From assembly GCF_042408365.1 (NCBI RefSeq), contig NZ_JBHOQJ010000172.1, forward strand, positions 1 to 5,299: a stretch of DNA of 5,299 bases, read 5' to 3'. A program made the translations under genes and the position numbers. Positions 1 to 4,986 of the stretch are shown here, one piece after another; position 1 is the first letter of the stretch, and each line of letters starts with the position of its first letter. This DNA is from Thermoflexus sp042408365 (GTDB taxonomy: Bacteria; Chloroflexota; Anaerolineae; Thermoflexales; Thermoflexaceae). Under the pieces are notes generated by a model that had not been told where the DNA came from, ran no database searches, and worked only from the letters and a program-made list of their open reading frames with translations.

Positions 1-483
1 GGCGATGCCGGAGGGCCCGTTGAACTGCCCCTCGCCGGAGCCATAGGAGCCCCACGCCCCCAGGAACTCCCCGGTGGCCGAGAAGCGCTGGATGCGGTGG
101 TTGTAGGAATCGGCCACGTACACCGTGCCATCCGGACCCACCGCCACGCCGGCGGGTCCATCGAATGAGTCCACCGGGGCCTCCACCTTTGAGGGTCCAT
201 TGAATTGGCCCACCGGGACCTGCGCCTTTATGGCGAAGAGAAAATAGGGCGTAGCGGTTCGCCCGCTTCGAGGGACTGTCTCCTCCAGAGGCTCGACCGT
301 TGGGGTTGGGGATGGCTCAGGGGATGGAGTCGGCGTCGGCTCTGGGGTGGCGAGCGGCCCAGAGGGAGGCCGCCCCTGGCACGCCATCGGCCATAGGGCC
401 AGAGGCACCCATAGACCCACGATCAGCCATTTCCGCCAGCAGACCGAGCACCCACTGTCATACAGCAGCCATCGCGTCCCCAT
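1..483 (-). CDS. NHL-repeat lipoprotein, N-terminal part (3' end outside window)
   Basis: Recognised by reading the minus strand, where the frame stays open to base 1. From the ATG at 483 there are 161 visible codons. A basic WRKW is followed by a hydrophobic run ending WPMAC, a lipobox-like site with Cys35. A Pro/Thr/Ser/Glu linker follows (TPEPTPTPSPEPSPTP, about residues 46-61). From about residue 90 come NHL beta-propeller motifs: GQFNGPSKV, FDGPAGVAVGPDGTVYVADS, NHRIQRFSATGEFLGAWG, GEGQFNGPSGIA. Such proteins are usually surface-anchored propellers that bind proteins or sugars; the ligand here is unknown. An in-frame ATG at 555 has a better Shine-Dalgarno (GGGAGAGG), but it would put the Cys at residue 59. 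Codons 484-555 also have low GC3, unlike the rest, so I prefer 483, although its RBS is weak. It lies about 210 bases after btuC and need not belong to the B12 operon. The family call is secure; the start is uncertain. Confidence 0.85.
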   Translation of the reverse strand, partial: MGTRWLLYDSGCSVCWRKWLIVGLWVPLALWPMACQGRPPSGPLATPEPTPTPSPEPSPTPTVEPLEETVPRSGRTATPYFLFAIKAQVPVGQFNGPSKVEAPVDSFDGPAGVAVGPDGTVYVADSYNHRIQRFSATGEFLGAWGSYGSGEGQFNGPSGIA

Positions 484-520
484 CGCCCATTTCCATCCGG
501 TGGAAGGTTGGCTTACTCTG

Positions 521-549
521 ATTTTAGCAACCTGTTTCCCGCTTGTCTT
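521..549 (-). promoter_or_regulatory. candidate promoter for the NHL lipoprotein
   Basis: On the minus strand, AAGACA (549-544, four of six matches to TTGACA) is separated by 17 bases from TAAAAT (526-521, five of six matches to TATAAT). It lies in the only AT-rich patch of the btuC-NHL gap and would give a leader of about 30 bases before the ATG at 483. It supports the shorter start, because it would sit inside the coding sequence if translation began at 555. Matches to such short consensus boxes are common by chance. Confidence 0.3.
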
Positions 550-643
550 CCTCATTTTTTGAGGAACCTCTCCCACCTCGCCGGTAAGCGGGCGCGGGAA
601 CGTGGGAAGGGGAATCCGGAGAGAGGCCCAAGGCCCGCCGTGG

Positions 644-664
644 GGGCGCCCACAAAGGGCGCCC
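644..664 (-). other. GC hairpin downstream of btuC
   Basis: The self-complementary octamer GGGCGCCC occurs twice (644-651 and 657-664) around a 5-base spacer, so the RNA can form an 8-bp all-G/C stem. It starts about 30 bases after the btuC stop. No U-tract follows on either strand, so it is not a standard intrinsic terminator. It could act as a 3'-end stabiliser or a weak or factor-assisted terminator of the btuFC message. Confidence 0.4.
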
Positions 665-693
665 TTACCGCCAATGACGCGAACGTCTGCCGT

Positions 694-1743
694 TTAAAAG
701 AAAACCCCTCGGCGGGTGTGCCCCAGCAAATACAGGAAGAAAGGCCCTCCCAGGAAGGCGGTCAGGATGGTCAGGGGGATTTCTTGCGGGGGAAGCAGCG
801 TGCGGGAGAGCAGATCGGCCAAGGTGAGCAGGGAAGCGCCGAGGAGGATCGCGGCGGGGAGGACGCGCGGGTAGCGAGGCCCGACGATCAACCGGGCCAG
901 ATGGGGGGCGATCAAGCCGACGAAGCCGATGATCCCGGTGAAGGCCACCGCTCCGGCGGTGGCCAAGGTGGCTGCCCCGATGGCCAGCCGCTTCACCCGC
1001 TCCACCGGCAGGCCCAGCTGCAGGGCCTGCTCTTCCCCAAACTGCAAGACGTCCAGGGGACGCCCCAGCAACAGCAGCAGGCCCAAGCCGATCCCGATAT
1101 AGGGAAGCGCGCCGCGGAGGGCCGGCCAACCCCCCAGGGCATATCCGCCCAGCATCCAAATCCAGGCCCGATGGGGGGCAACGCGGCCGACCATGGCCAT
1201 CAGCAAGCCCAGGCTGATGGCGTTCAGGAGGGCCCCGACGGCCACCCCCGCCAGCAGCAGCGTGGTCAACGGCACGACCCCTCCGATGCGGGCGAGGCGA
1301 TACACCAGCCCGACGGTGAGCAGCCCGCCCAGGAAGGCGGCCATCGGGAGTGCCATCAAGCCGAAGGCCGTGGCGGATAGGTTCAGGGCGACCGCCATCA
1401 GGGCCCCTAAGTTCGCTCCCGCTGCCACCCCGATGAGATAGGGGTCCGCCAACGGGTTGCGGAACAGCCCCTGGTAGGCGGCGCCGGCCCCAGCGAGGGC
1501 CGCCCCCGCCAGGGCGATCAACAACACCCGCGGGAGCCGCACCTCCCACACGATGGCCGCCAGGGCGGGATCCCGCGCTTCCCCGACCAGGATCCGCCCC
1601 ACCTCAGCGATCGGGATAGGGACCGGGCCCAGGGCGACCCCCATGGCCAGGCTCACGCCAAGGAGCAGCCCCAGGCCGGCCCATAAGCCGATCCGAACGG
1701 TGCGGGATCGATGGAAAACCAGCGAAAGCGCTCGAAGGGACAT
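694..1743 (-). CDS. btuC: BtuC-like cobalamin ABC transporter permease (FecCD family)
   Basis: 349 residues, the normal length for FecCD/BtuC permeases, which form a homodimeric inner-membrane channel with about ten helices per subunit. An N-terminal helix (about 16-38) is followed by the conserved first-loop region: RLPRVLLIALAGAALAG (69-85), then YQGLFRNPLADPYLIGVAAG (90-109), a hallmark of the family. Further hydrophobic segments lie at about 110-150, 157-184, 193-206, 211-228, 251-275, 295-316 and 322-341. The C-terminal signature GFVGLIAPHLARLIVGP (273-289), just before the last helices, and LADLLSRTLLPPQEIPLTI (308-326) are intact. BtuC dimers receive cobalamin from BtuF and are driven by the ATPase BtuD. 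The family also carries iron-siderophores and heme; cobalamin is inferred from the upstream riboswitch and the BtuF-like partner. The ATG at 1743 has only AAGGG two bases upstream and GGA eight upstream, a weak RBS; it lies 48 bases after btuF, consistent with co-transcription. No btuD follows it. Confidence 0.93.
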   Translation of the reverse strand: MSLRALSLVFHRSRTVRIGLWAGLGLLLGVSLAMGVALGPVPIPIAEVGRILVGEARDPALAAIVWEVRLPRVLLIALAGAALAGAGAAYQGLFRNPLADPYLIGVAAGANLGALMAVALNLSATAFGLMALPMAAFLGGLLTVGLVYRLARIGGVVPLTTLLLAGVAVGALLNAISLGLLMAMVGRVAPHRAWIWMLGGYALGGWPALRGALPYIGIGLGLLLLLGRPLDVLQFGEEQALQLGLPVERVKRLAIGAATLATAGAVAFTGIIGFVGLIAPHLARLIVGPRYPRVLPAAILLGASLLTLADLLSRTLLPPQEIPLTILTAFLGGPFFLYLLGHTRRGVFF

Positions 1744-1791
1744 TTCCCTTGTCCATGTTGCGTGTTGGGAATTTGCAACTTGCTCTCGGGC

Positions 1792-2844
1792 TCATCGCAC
1801 AGGCGCGGGGACCAGGAGCGCGACCGTCTGAGCCTGCTCAGCGGCGGATTGGGGGAACAGCTCCGGATGGATGATCCGCGCCAGCGCCTCCAAACCATCC
1901 ACGATGCGGGGGCCGGGCCGGGAGATTAAATCGGCGTCGATAGGATAGATGCGGCCCTCCCGCACCGCCCGCAGGCGGTTCCACCCCGGGCGCTGCCGGA
2001 CTTTCTCCGGCGTCTCGCCGTAGTTCGCCGTCCCCAGGATGATGAGATCGGGATCCTGGCGGATTAACTCCTCCAGGCTGATCTGCCCCCACTCGCTGGT
2101 CAGGCTGGCGCCGATGTTCTGCCCGCCGGCCCGGGTGATGAGCCGGTCGATGAAGGAGCCCGGCCCAGCGGTCCACGGTTTGCTCGGATCCGTGGCGTCG
2201 AGCTCGTAGAAGACCTTCGGGCGGTCTTTGGCCTGGCGGACCTTCTCCTCGATCGCGGTCAGGCGGGCCCGCAGGTCAGCCACGACCTTTTCCGCCTGTT
2301 GCACGTTCCCGGTCAGCTGCCCCACCGTCAGGATCTGTTGGAAAATCTCCTCGATATCTTTAGGGGTCCGTTGATGGAACACCACCAACTTCAGGTCCTC
2401 CAAGGCCTTCACCTGCTCCGGGCTGATCACGCCGGGGGCCAAGATCAGGTCGGGGCGCATCGCCACGATCGCCTCCGTGTTGATCGTCGGGTAGGTGCCG
2501 CCGATGCTGGGGACGTTCTTCGCCTCCGGTGGATAGTCGGAGAGCTCGTCGCGCCCCACCAAGCGGTCGCCGGCCCCCACGGCGAAGATCATCTCTGTGG
2601 CGGAGGGGGCGAGGGTCACGATGCGCTGGGGGCGTGCCGGAAGCACAACGGTCCGGCCGTGGTCATCCACGATGGTGAGGAAAGGCGCCGGCGTAGGGGT
2701 GGGGGCCGGTGTGGCGGTTGGCGTGGGGGTGGCGGTGGGAGCCGGCGTGGGAGTGGGTGTGGGGGAAGGTGTAGGTGTCCCCGCGCAGCCCACCAAGATC
2801 GCCAGGATGGCGAGCATCCAAATCCCCTGCAAGATACGTCGCAT
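1792..2844 (-). CDS. btuF: BtuF-like cobalamin-binding lipoprotein of an ABC importer
   Basis: 350 residues. The start at 2844 is fixed by GGAGGT six bases upstream; a longer frame from 2913 would run over leader hairpins. Signal peptide: MRR, a hydrophobic segment, then the lipobox LVGC with Cys20, so the protein is membrane-anchored. Residues 21-54 are a Thr/Pro/Ala linker. The rest is a class III solute-binding fold: DDHGRTVVLP (60-69), APSATEMIFAVGAGDRLVG (79-97), SDYPPEAKNVPSIGG (102-116), ISLEELIRQDPDLIILG (255-271) and GPRIVDGLEALARI (311-324). A helix rich in Lys, Glu and Arg (about 181-207) joins the two lobes. SDYPPEA closely resembles the SDYPPQA of E. coli BtuF. Glu84 and Glu258 sit where family members have the Glu residues that dock onto permease Arg residues. 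It captures cobalamin outside the membrane and passes it to BtuC. The first gene after the riboswitch, it is probably repressed when cobalamin is abundant. A cobamide precursor or another corrinoid as ligand cannot be excluded. Confidence 0.93.
   Translation of the reverse strand: MRRILQGIWMLAILAILVGCAGTPTPSPTPTPTPAPTATPTPTATPAPTPTPAPFLTIVDDHGRTVVLPARPQRIVTLAPSATEMIFAVGAGDRLVGRDELSDYPPEAKNVPSIGGTYPTINTEAIVAMRPDLILAPGVISPEQVKALEDLKLVVFHQRTPKDIEEIFQQILTVGQLTGNVQQAEKVVADLRARLTAIEEKVRQAKDRPKVFYELDATDPSKPWTAGPGSFIDRLITRAGGQNIGASLTSEWGQISLEELIRQDPDLIILGTANYGETPEKVRQRPGWNRLRAVREGRIYPIDADLISRPGPRIVDGLEALARIIHPELFPQSAAEQAQTVALLVPAPVR
2683..2784 (-). repeat. Thr-Pro low-complexity linker repeat within btuF
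   Basis: Codons 21-54 of btuF encode an irregular tandem of TP, AP, SP and AT units directly after the lipidated Cys20. The DNA is correspondingly C-rich on the minus strand and G-rich on the plus strand. Such linkers usually hold the binding lobes away from the membrane through the cell envelope. A shorter TP/EP/SP linker is found at the same place in the NHL lipoprotein. Confidence 0.75.
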
Positions 2845-2859
2845 AGGAACACCTCCAGA

Positions 2860-2902
2860 CTGGGATGGGACCCCTCGCCGAAAGGGGCAGGGGCCATCCC
2901 AG
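2860..2902 (-). promoter_or_regulatory. leader hairpin just upstream of the btuF ribosome binding site
   Basis: CTGGGATGG (minus strand, 2902-2894) pairs perfectly with CCATCCCAG (2868-2860), a 9-bp stem. Inside it, AGGGG (plus 2883-2887) can pair with CCCCT (plus 2871-2875). The stem ends three bases before the Shine-Dalgarno GGAGGT (2856-2851), which stays unpaired in this fold. No U-tract follows, so it is probably not a terminator. It may present the ribosome site, stabilise the 5' end, or be the alternative partner of an upstream switch element. Confidence 0.55.
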
Positions 2903-2910
2903 CGGAGGCC

Positions 2911-2952
2911 CAAAACAGGCGGCCTCCCTGCTGGAATGGACAGGGAGGCCGC
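2911..2952 (-). terminator. intrinsic terminator (attenuator) of the cobalamin riboswitch
   Basis: On the minus strand GCGGCCTCCCTG (2952-2941) and CAGGGAGGCCGC (2930-2919) form a perfect 12-bp stem around a 10-base loop, followed by CTGTTTTG with four consecutive U in RNA. It lies between the riboswitch aptamer and btuF, the usual site of a transcription-attenuation platform. The short U-tract makes it weaker than a textbook example, but the stem is very stable. A possible competing antiterminator pairs bases 2995-2986 (GGAGCGCCGC) with the terminator's 5' arm: nine pairs with one bulged C. Confidence 0.8.
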
Positions 2953-3020
2953 GGGAAAGCCAGAACGGACCCTAGATTGGGTCGGGCGGCGCTCCTACCC
3001 CTTCCGCGAGGCTCGGAGGA

Positions 3021-3148
3021 GGCCGAGGCGGGCGACCGGGCTTCCACCGTCCGCCGAAGCGGCGGTGGTTACCGTTGCGGGACAGCGCCGGACTTTCACC
3101 GGACTTCGCCTTTCAGCCCTGCCATCCGGGGCGTCGGGCACCTCGACC
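3021..3148 (-). promoter_or_regulatory. cobalamin (B12) riboswitch aptamer
   Basis: The minus strand carries the class I cobalamin riboswitch core: AAGTCCGGTGAAAGTCCGG followed by GCGCTGTCCCGCAACGGTAA (3088-3069), matching the conserved core around CCGCAACGGT. A B12-box-like segment, AAGCCCGGTCGCCCGCC, lies at 3043-3027. A closing stem P1 can be drawn: GGTCGAGG (3148-3141) with CCTCGGCC (3028-3021), eight pairs including one G-U. Between core and B12 box, where larger class I members carry extra helices, there is one hairpin (3068-3044): ten pairs, one bulged A and a UUCG tetraloop closed by C-G. Aptamers of this type bind adenosylcobalamin or other cobalamins. Position after a promoter and before a terminator, RBS and btuF/btuC suggests that ligand binding favours termination. 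The aptamer identity is secure; the exact subtype and preferred cobalamin are not. Confidence 0.92.
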
Positions 3149-3174
3149 ATATTCAGTTGATGGATCTATGAAAC

Positions 3175-3202
3175 ATGATAGGGCTCTGTTGGATTCTGTC
3201 AA
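3175..3202 (-). promoter_or_regulatory. sigma70-type promoter of the riboswitch-btuF-btuC transcript
   Basis: On the minus strand a perfect -35 box TTGACA (3202-3197) is followed after 16 bases by TATCAT (3180-3175), five of six matches to TATAAT. Transcription would start near 3168, about 20 bases before the first riboswitch stem. It lies in the AT-richer gap between the mutase stop and the aptamer, so the location and geometry agree. It makes the btuFC unit independently transcribable, whether or not there is read-through from the mutase gene. Confidence 0.72.
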
Positions 3203-3210
3203 GAGACAGA
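3195..3210. repeat. inverted repeat overlapping the -35 box
   Basis: TCTGTC (3195-3200), four bases, then GACAGA (3205-3210) form a perfect 6-bp inverted repeat that contains most of the -35 box. It could be a repressor operator or the 3' hairpin of the mutase message. There is no U-tract after it, so it is not an intrinsic terminator. Repeats this short can arise by chance. Confidence 0.4.
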
Positions 3211-3233
3211 TCTTGATGACTGTTCAATTGACT

Positions 3234-4907
3234 TTACAGAACCTCCGGTGGTCGGTATTCCCCCCAGACCTGGCGCAGCACGTCGCAGATCTCCCCCAGG
3301 GTGACGTCGGCAGCGACGGCTTCCACGAAGAGGGGCATGAGGGGCTCATCGGGCCGGCGGGCGGCCTCCTCGATGCGGGCCAGCAGCGCGGAGACCCGCT
3401 CCCGATCCCGTCGGGCCCGCAGCGCTTGCAGCCGCGCCCGCTGCGCCTCTTCAATGGCCGGATCGACCTTCAGGCGTTCCAAATCGACGGGCTCCTCCTC
3501 CACCTGGAAGGCGTTGACGCCGACGATGATCTGCTCGCCGGACTCGATGGCCTGTTGGGTCCGATAGGCGGATTCGGCGATGGCCCGCTGAATGTAGCCG
3601 GTCTCGATGGCCCGCAGCGCCCCACCCATGGCCTCGATGTGATCGATCTCCGCCAGCGCCCGGCGCTCGATCTCCGCCGTCAGGTATTCGATCACATAGC
3701 TCCCCGCCAGCGGGTCGATGGTGTCCGCCACCCCGGACTCGTAGGCCAGGATCTGCTGGGTGCGCAGAGCGACCCGCGCGGATTTCTCGGTGGGGAGCCA
3801 TAGCGCCTCATCCATGGCGTTGGTGTGTAAGGACTGACAGCCGCCCAGGATGGCCGCTAAGGCCTGGACCGTCACCCGGATGATGTTGTTCTCCGGCTGC
3901 TGGGCGGTGAGGGTGCTCCCGCCCGTCTGGACATGGAAGCGGAGCATCATCGCCTCCGGACAGGTCGCCCCCAACCGGTCCCGCGTCAGGCGCGCCCACA
4001 GCCGGCGGGCGGCGCGGAACTTGGCCACTTCCTCCAGAAAATGATTGTGGGCGTTGAAGAAGAACGAGAGCTGGGGCCCGATGTCATCGATGGTGAGGCC
4101 TGCCCGAGCGGCAGCCCGCACGTACTCCAAAGCGTGGGCGAAGGTGAAGGCCACCTCCTGCACCGCGGTGGCCCCGGCTTCCCGGATGTGATAGCCGCTG
4201 ATGCTGATGGGGTTCCAGTTCGGCACGTGGCGATGGCAGAAGGCAATCACATCCACCGTGAGCCGCATGGAGGGCTCCGGGGGGAAGATGTAAAGGCCCC
4301 GGGCCACGTATTCCTTCAGGATGTCGTTTTGGACCGTCCCCCGCAGCCGCGCCCAGTCCACGCCCTGCTCGCGGGCCAGGGCCAGGACCATCGCCAACAG
4401 GATGGCGGCCGGGGCGTTGATGGTCATCGAAAGGCTGACTTGGTCCAGGGGAATGCCGTCCAGGAGGCGCCGCATATCCTCGAGGGAGCAGATACTGACC
4501 CCGACCCGGCCCACCTCTCCGTGGGCCAGGGGATGGTCGGCGTCGTAACCCAGCTGGGTGGGCAGGTCAAACGCCACCGAAAGCCCGGTTTGGCCCTGGG
4601 CCAGAAGATAGCGATAGCGCCGGTTGGATTCCTCGGCGGTGGCGTATCCAGCGTATTGCCGCATCGTCCAGAGGCGGCCCCGATACATCGTCCGGTAGAT
4701 CCCGCGGGTGAAGGGGAATTCCCCCGGGAACCCTAGATCCTCCCCATAATCCAGGGAGATATCGGCGGGGGTGTAGAGGGGCTCCAGAGGGATGCCGGAG
4801 GGGGTTTCGAAGCGCGGGCGACGCTGGGGGGCGTTCCGGATCGTTTCCAGCCATCGCCGGTGCGCTTCGCGGATCTCTTCCTCCCTCGATCGGATCTCGA
4901 CGGCCAT
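3234..4907 (-). CDS. mcmA1: methylmalonyl-CoA mutase, large (catalytic) subunit
   Basis: 557 residues forming the substrate-binding TIM barrel of an AdoCbl-dependent acyl-CoA mutase, which interconverts methylmalonyl-CoA and succinyl-CoA. Start 4907 is chosen because GGAGG lies five bases upstream; the ATG at 4925 would overlap that site. With a constant offset of four from Propionibacterium numbering, key residues are present: Tyr71, Thr73, Met74 and Arg78 (CoA contact region), Tyr85 in RQYAG (Tyr89), Gln193 in VQNDILKEY (Gln197), Arg203 (Arg207), Tyr239-His240 in SISGYH (Tyr243-His244). Tyr85 and Ala112 argue against 2-hydroxyisobutyryl-CoA mutase, which has Ile and Asp there; isobutyryl-CoA mutase has Phe at the Tyr position. 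Other motifs: PPEPSMR (209-215), FFFNAHNHFLEEVAKFR (282-298), RFHVQTGGSTLTAQQPENN (323-341), HTNAMDEALWLPTEKSARV (361-379), DTIDPLAGSYVIE (395-407). It ends after an Arg/Glu-rich helix with no DxHxxG B12-binding domain, so a separate small subunit is expected elsewhere. It follows the biotin carrier gene by 79 bases. Confidence 0.96.
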   Translation of the reverse strand: MAVEIRSREEEIREAHRRWLETIRNAPQRRPRFETPSGIPLEPLYTPADISLDYGEDLGFPGEFPFTRGIYRTMYRGRLWTMRQYAGYATAEESNRRYRYLLAQGQTGLSVAFDLPTQLGYDADHPLAHGEVGRVGVSICSLEDMRRLLDGIPLDQVSLSMTINAPAAILLAMVLALAREQGVDWARLRGTVQNDILKEYVARGLYIFPPEPSMRLTVDVIAFCHRHVPNWNPISISGYHIREAGATAVQEVAFTFAHALEYVRAAARAGLTIDDIGPQLSFFFNAHNHFLEEVAKFRAARRLWARLTRDRLGATCPEAMMLRFHVQTGGSTLTAQQPENNIIRVTVQALAAILGGCQSLHTNAMDEALWLPTEKSARVALRTQQILAYESGVADTIDPLAGSYVIEYLTAEIERRALAEIDHIEAMGGALRAIETGYIQRAIAESAYRTQQAIESGEQIIVGVNAFQVEEEPVDLERLKVDPAIEEAQRARLQALRARRDRERVSALLARIEEAARRPDEPLMPLFVEAVAADVTLGEICDVLRQVWGEYRPPEVL

Positions 4908-4928
4908 AGGTGCCTCCCAGGGCAAGCA

Positions 4929-4977
4929 GGCTGTCCGGCTCCTGACCGGTGGGCGGAGCGGACCTTATCCGGCAGCC
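4929..4977. repeat. imperfect inverted repeat between the biotin carrier and mutase genes
   Basis: GGCTGTCCGG (4929-4938) and CCGGCAGCC (4969-4977) can pair over nine base pairs with one bulged base; inside, CTCC and GGAG can pair too. It occupies most of the 79-base gap. There is no U-tract, so it is probably not a terminator; an RNA processing or stability element within one operon is possible. Confidence 0.35.
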
Positions 4978-4986
4978 GTTCGAACC

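Noticed and set aside
484..555. NHL lipoprotein start at the ATG at 555
   Set aside because: It has the better Shine-Dalgarno, but it puts the lipobox Cys at residue 59 and adds codons with low GC3 over a promoter-like sequence. Kept as an alternative.
551..574. Short repeats CCTCA-TTTTT-TGAGG and GAGG-AA-CCTC as a terminator
   Set aside because: The T-run is in the loop rather than after a stem, and the stems are only four or five pairs.
508..1380. Long plus-strand open frame opposite btuC
   Set aside because: Gln/Gly/Asp/Pro-rich composition is what the antisense of a GC-rich membrane protein gives; no recognisable domain, and the opposite strand is an unmistakable FecCD permease.
2845..2913. 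N-terminal extension of btuF to an ATG at 2913
   Set aside because: It would add 23 residues in front of a clear lipoprotein signal and cover leader hairpins; the ATG at 2844 has a well-spaced GGAGGT.
2299..3171. Plus-strand open frames opposite btuF and the riboswitch (also 2597-3160)
   Set aside because: Gly/Val- and Arg/Gly-rich stretches are the reverse reading of the Thr-Pro linker; they run through the riboswitch and terminator without any domain.
3075..4736. Plus-strand open frames opposite the mutase (3075-3803, 3933-4736)
   Set aside because: Shadows of a strongly conserved minus-strand enzyme; His/Gly/Asp/Pro-rich with no motif.
4908..4925. Mutase start at the ATG at 4925
   Set aside because: Its first codons coincide with the GGGAGG that serves the ATG at 4907; the added MPWEAP has no support.
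4978..4986. GTTCGAACC, resembling a tRNA T-loop
   Set aside because: It is a short palindrome-like sequence with no acceptor, D or anticodon arm around it.
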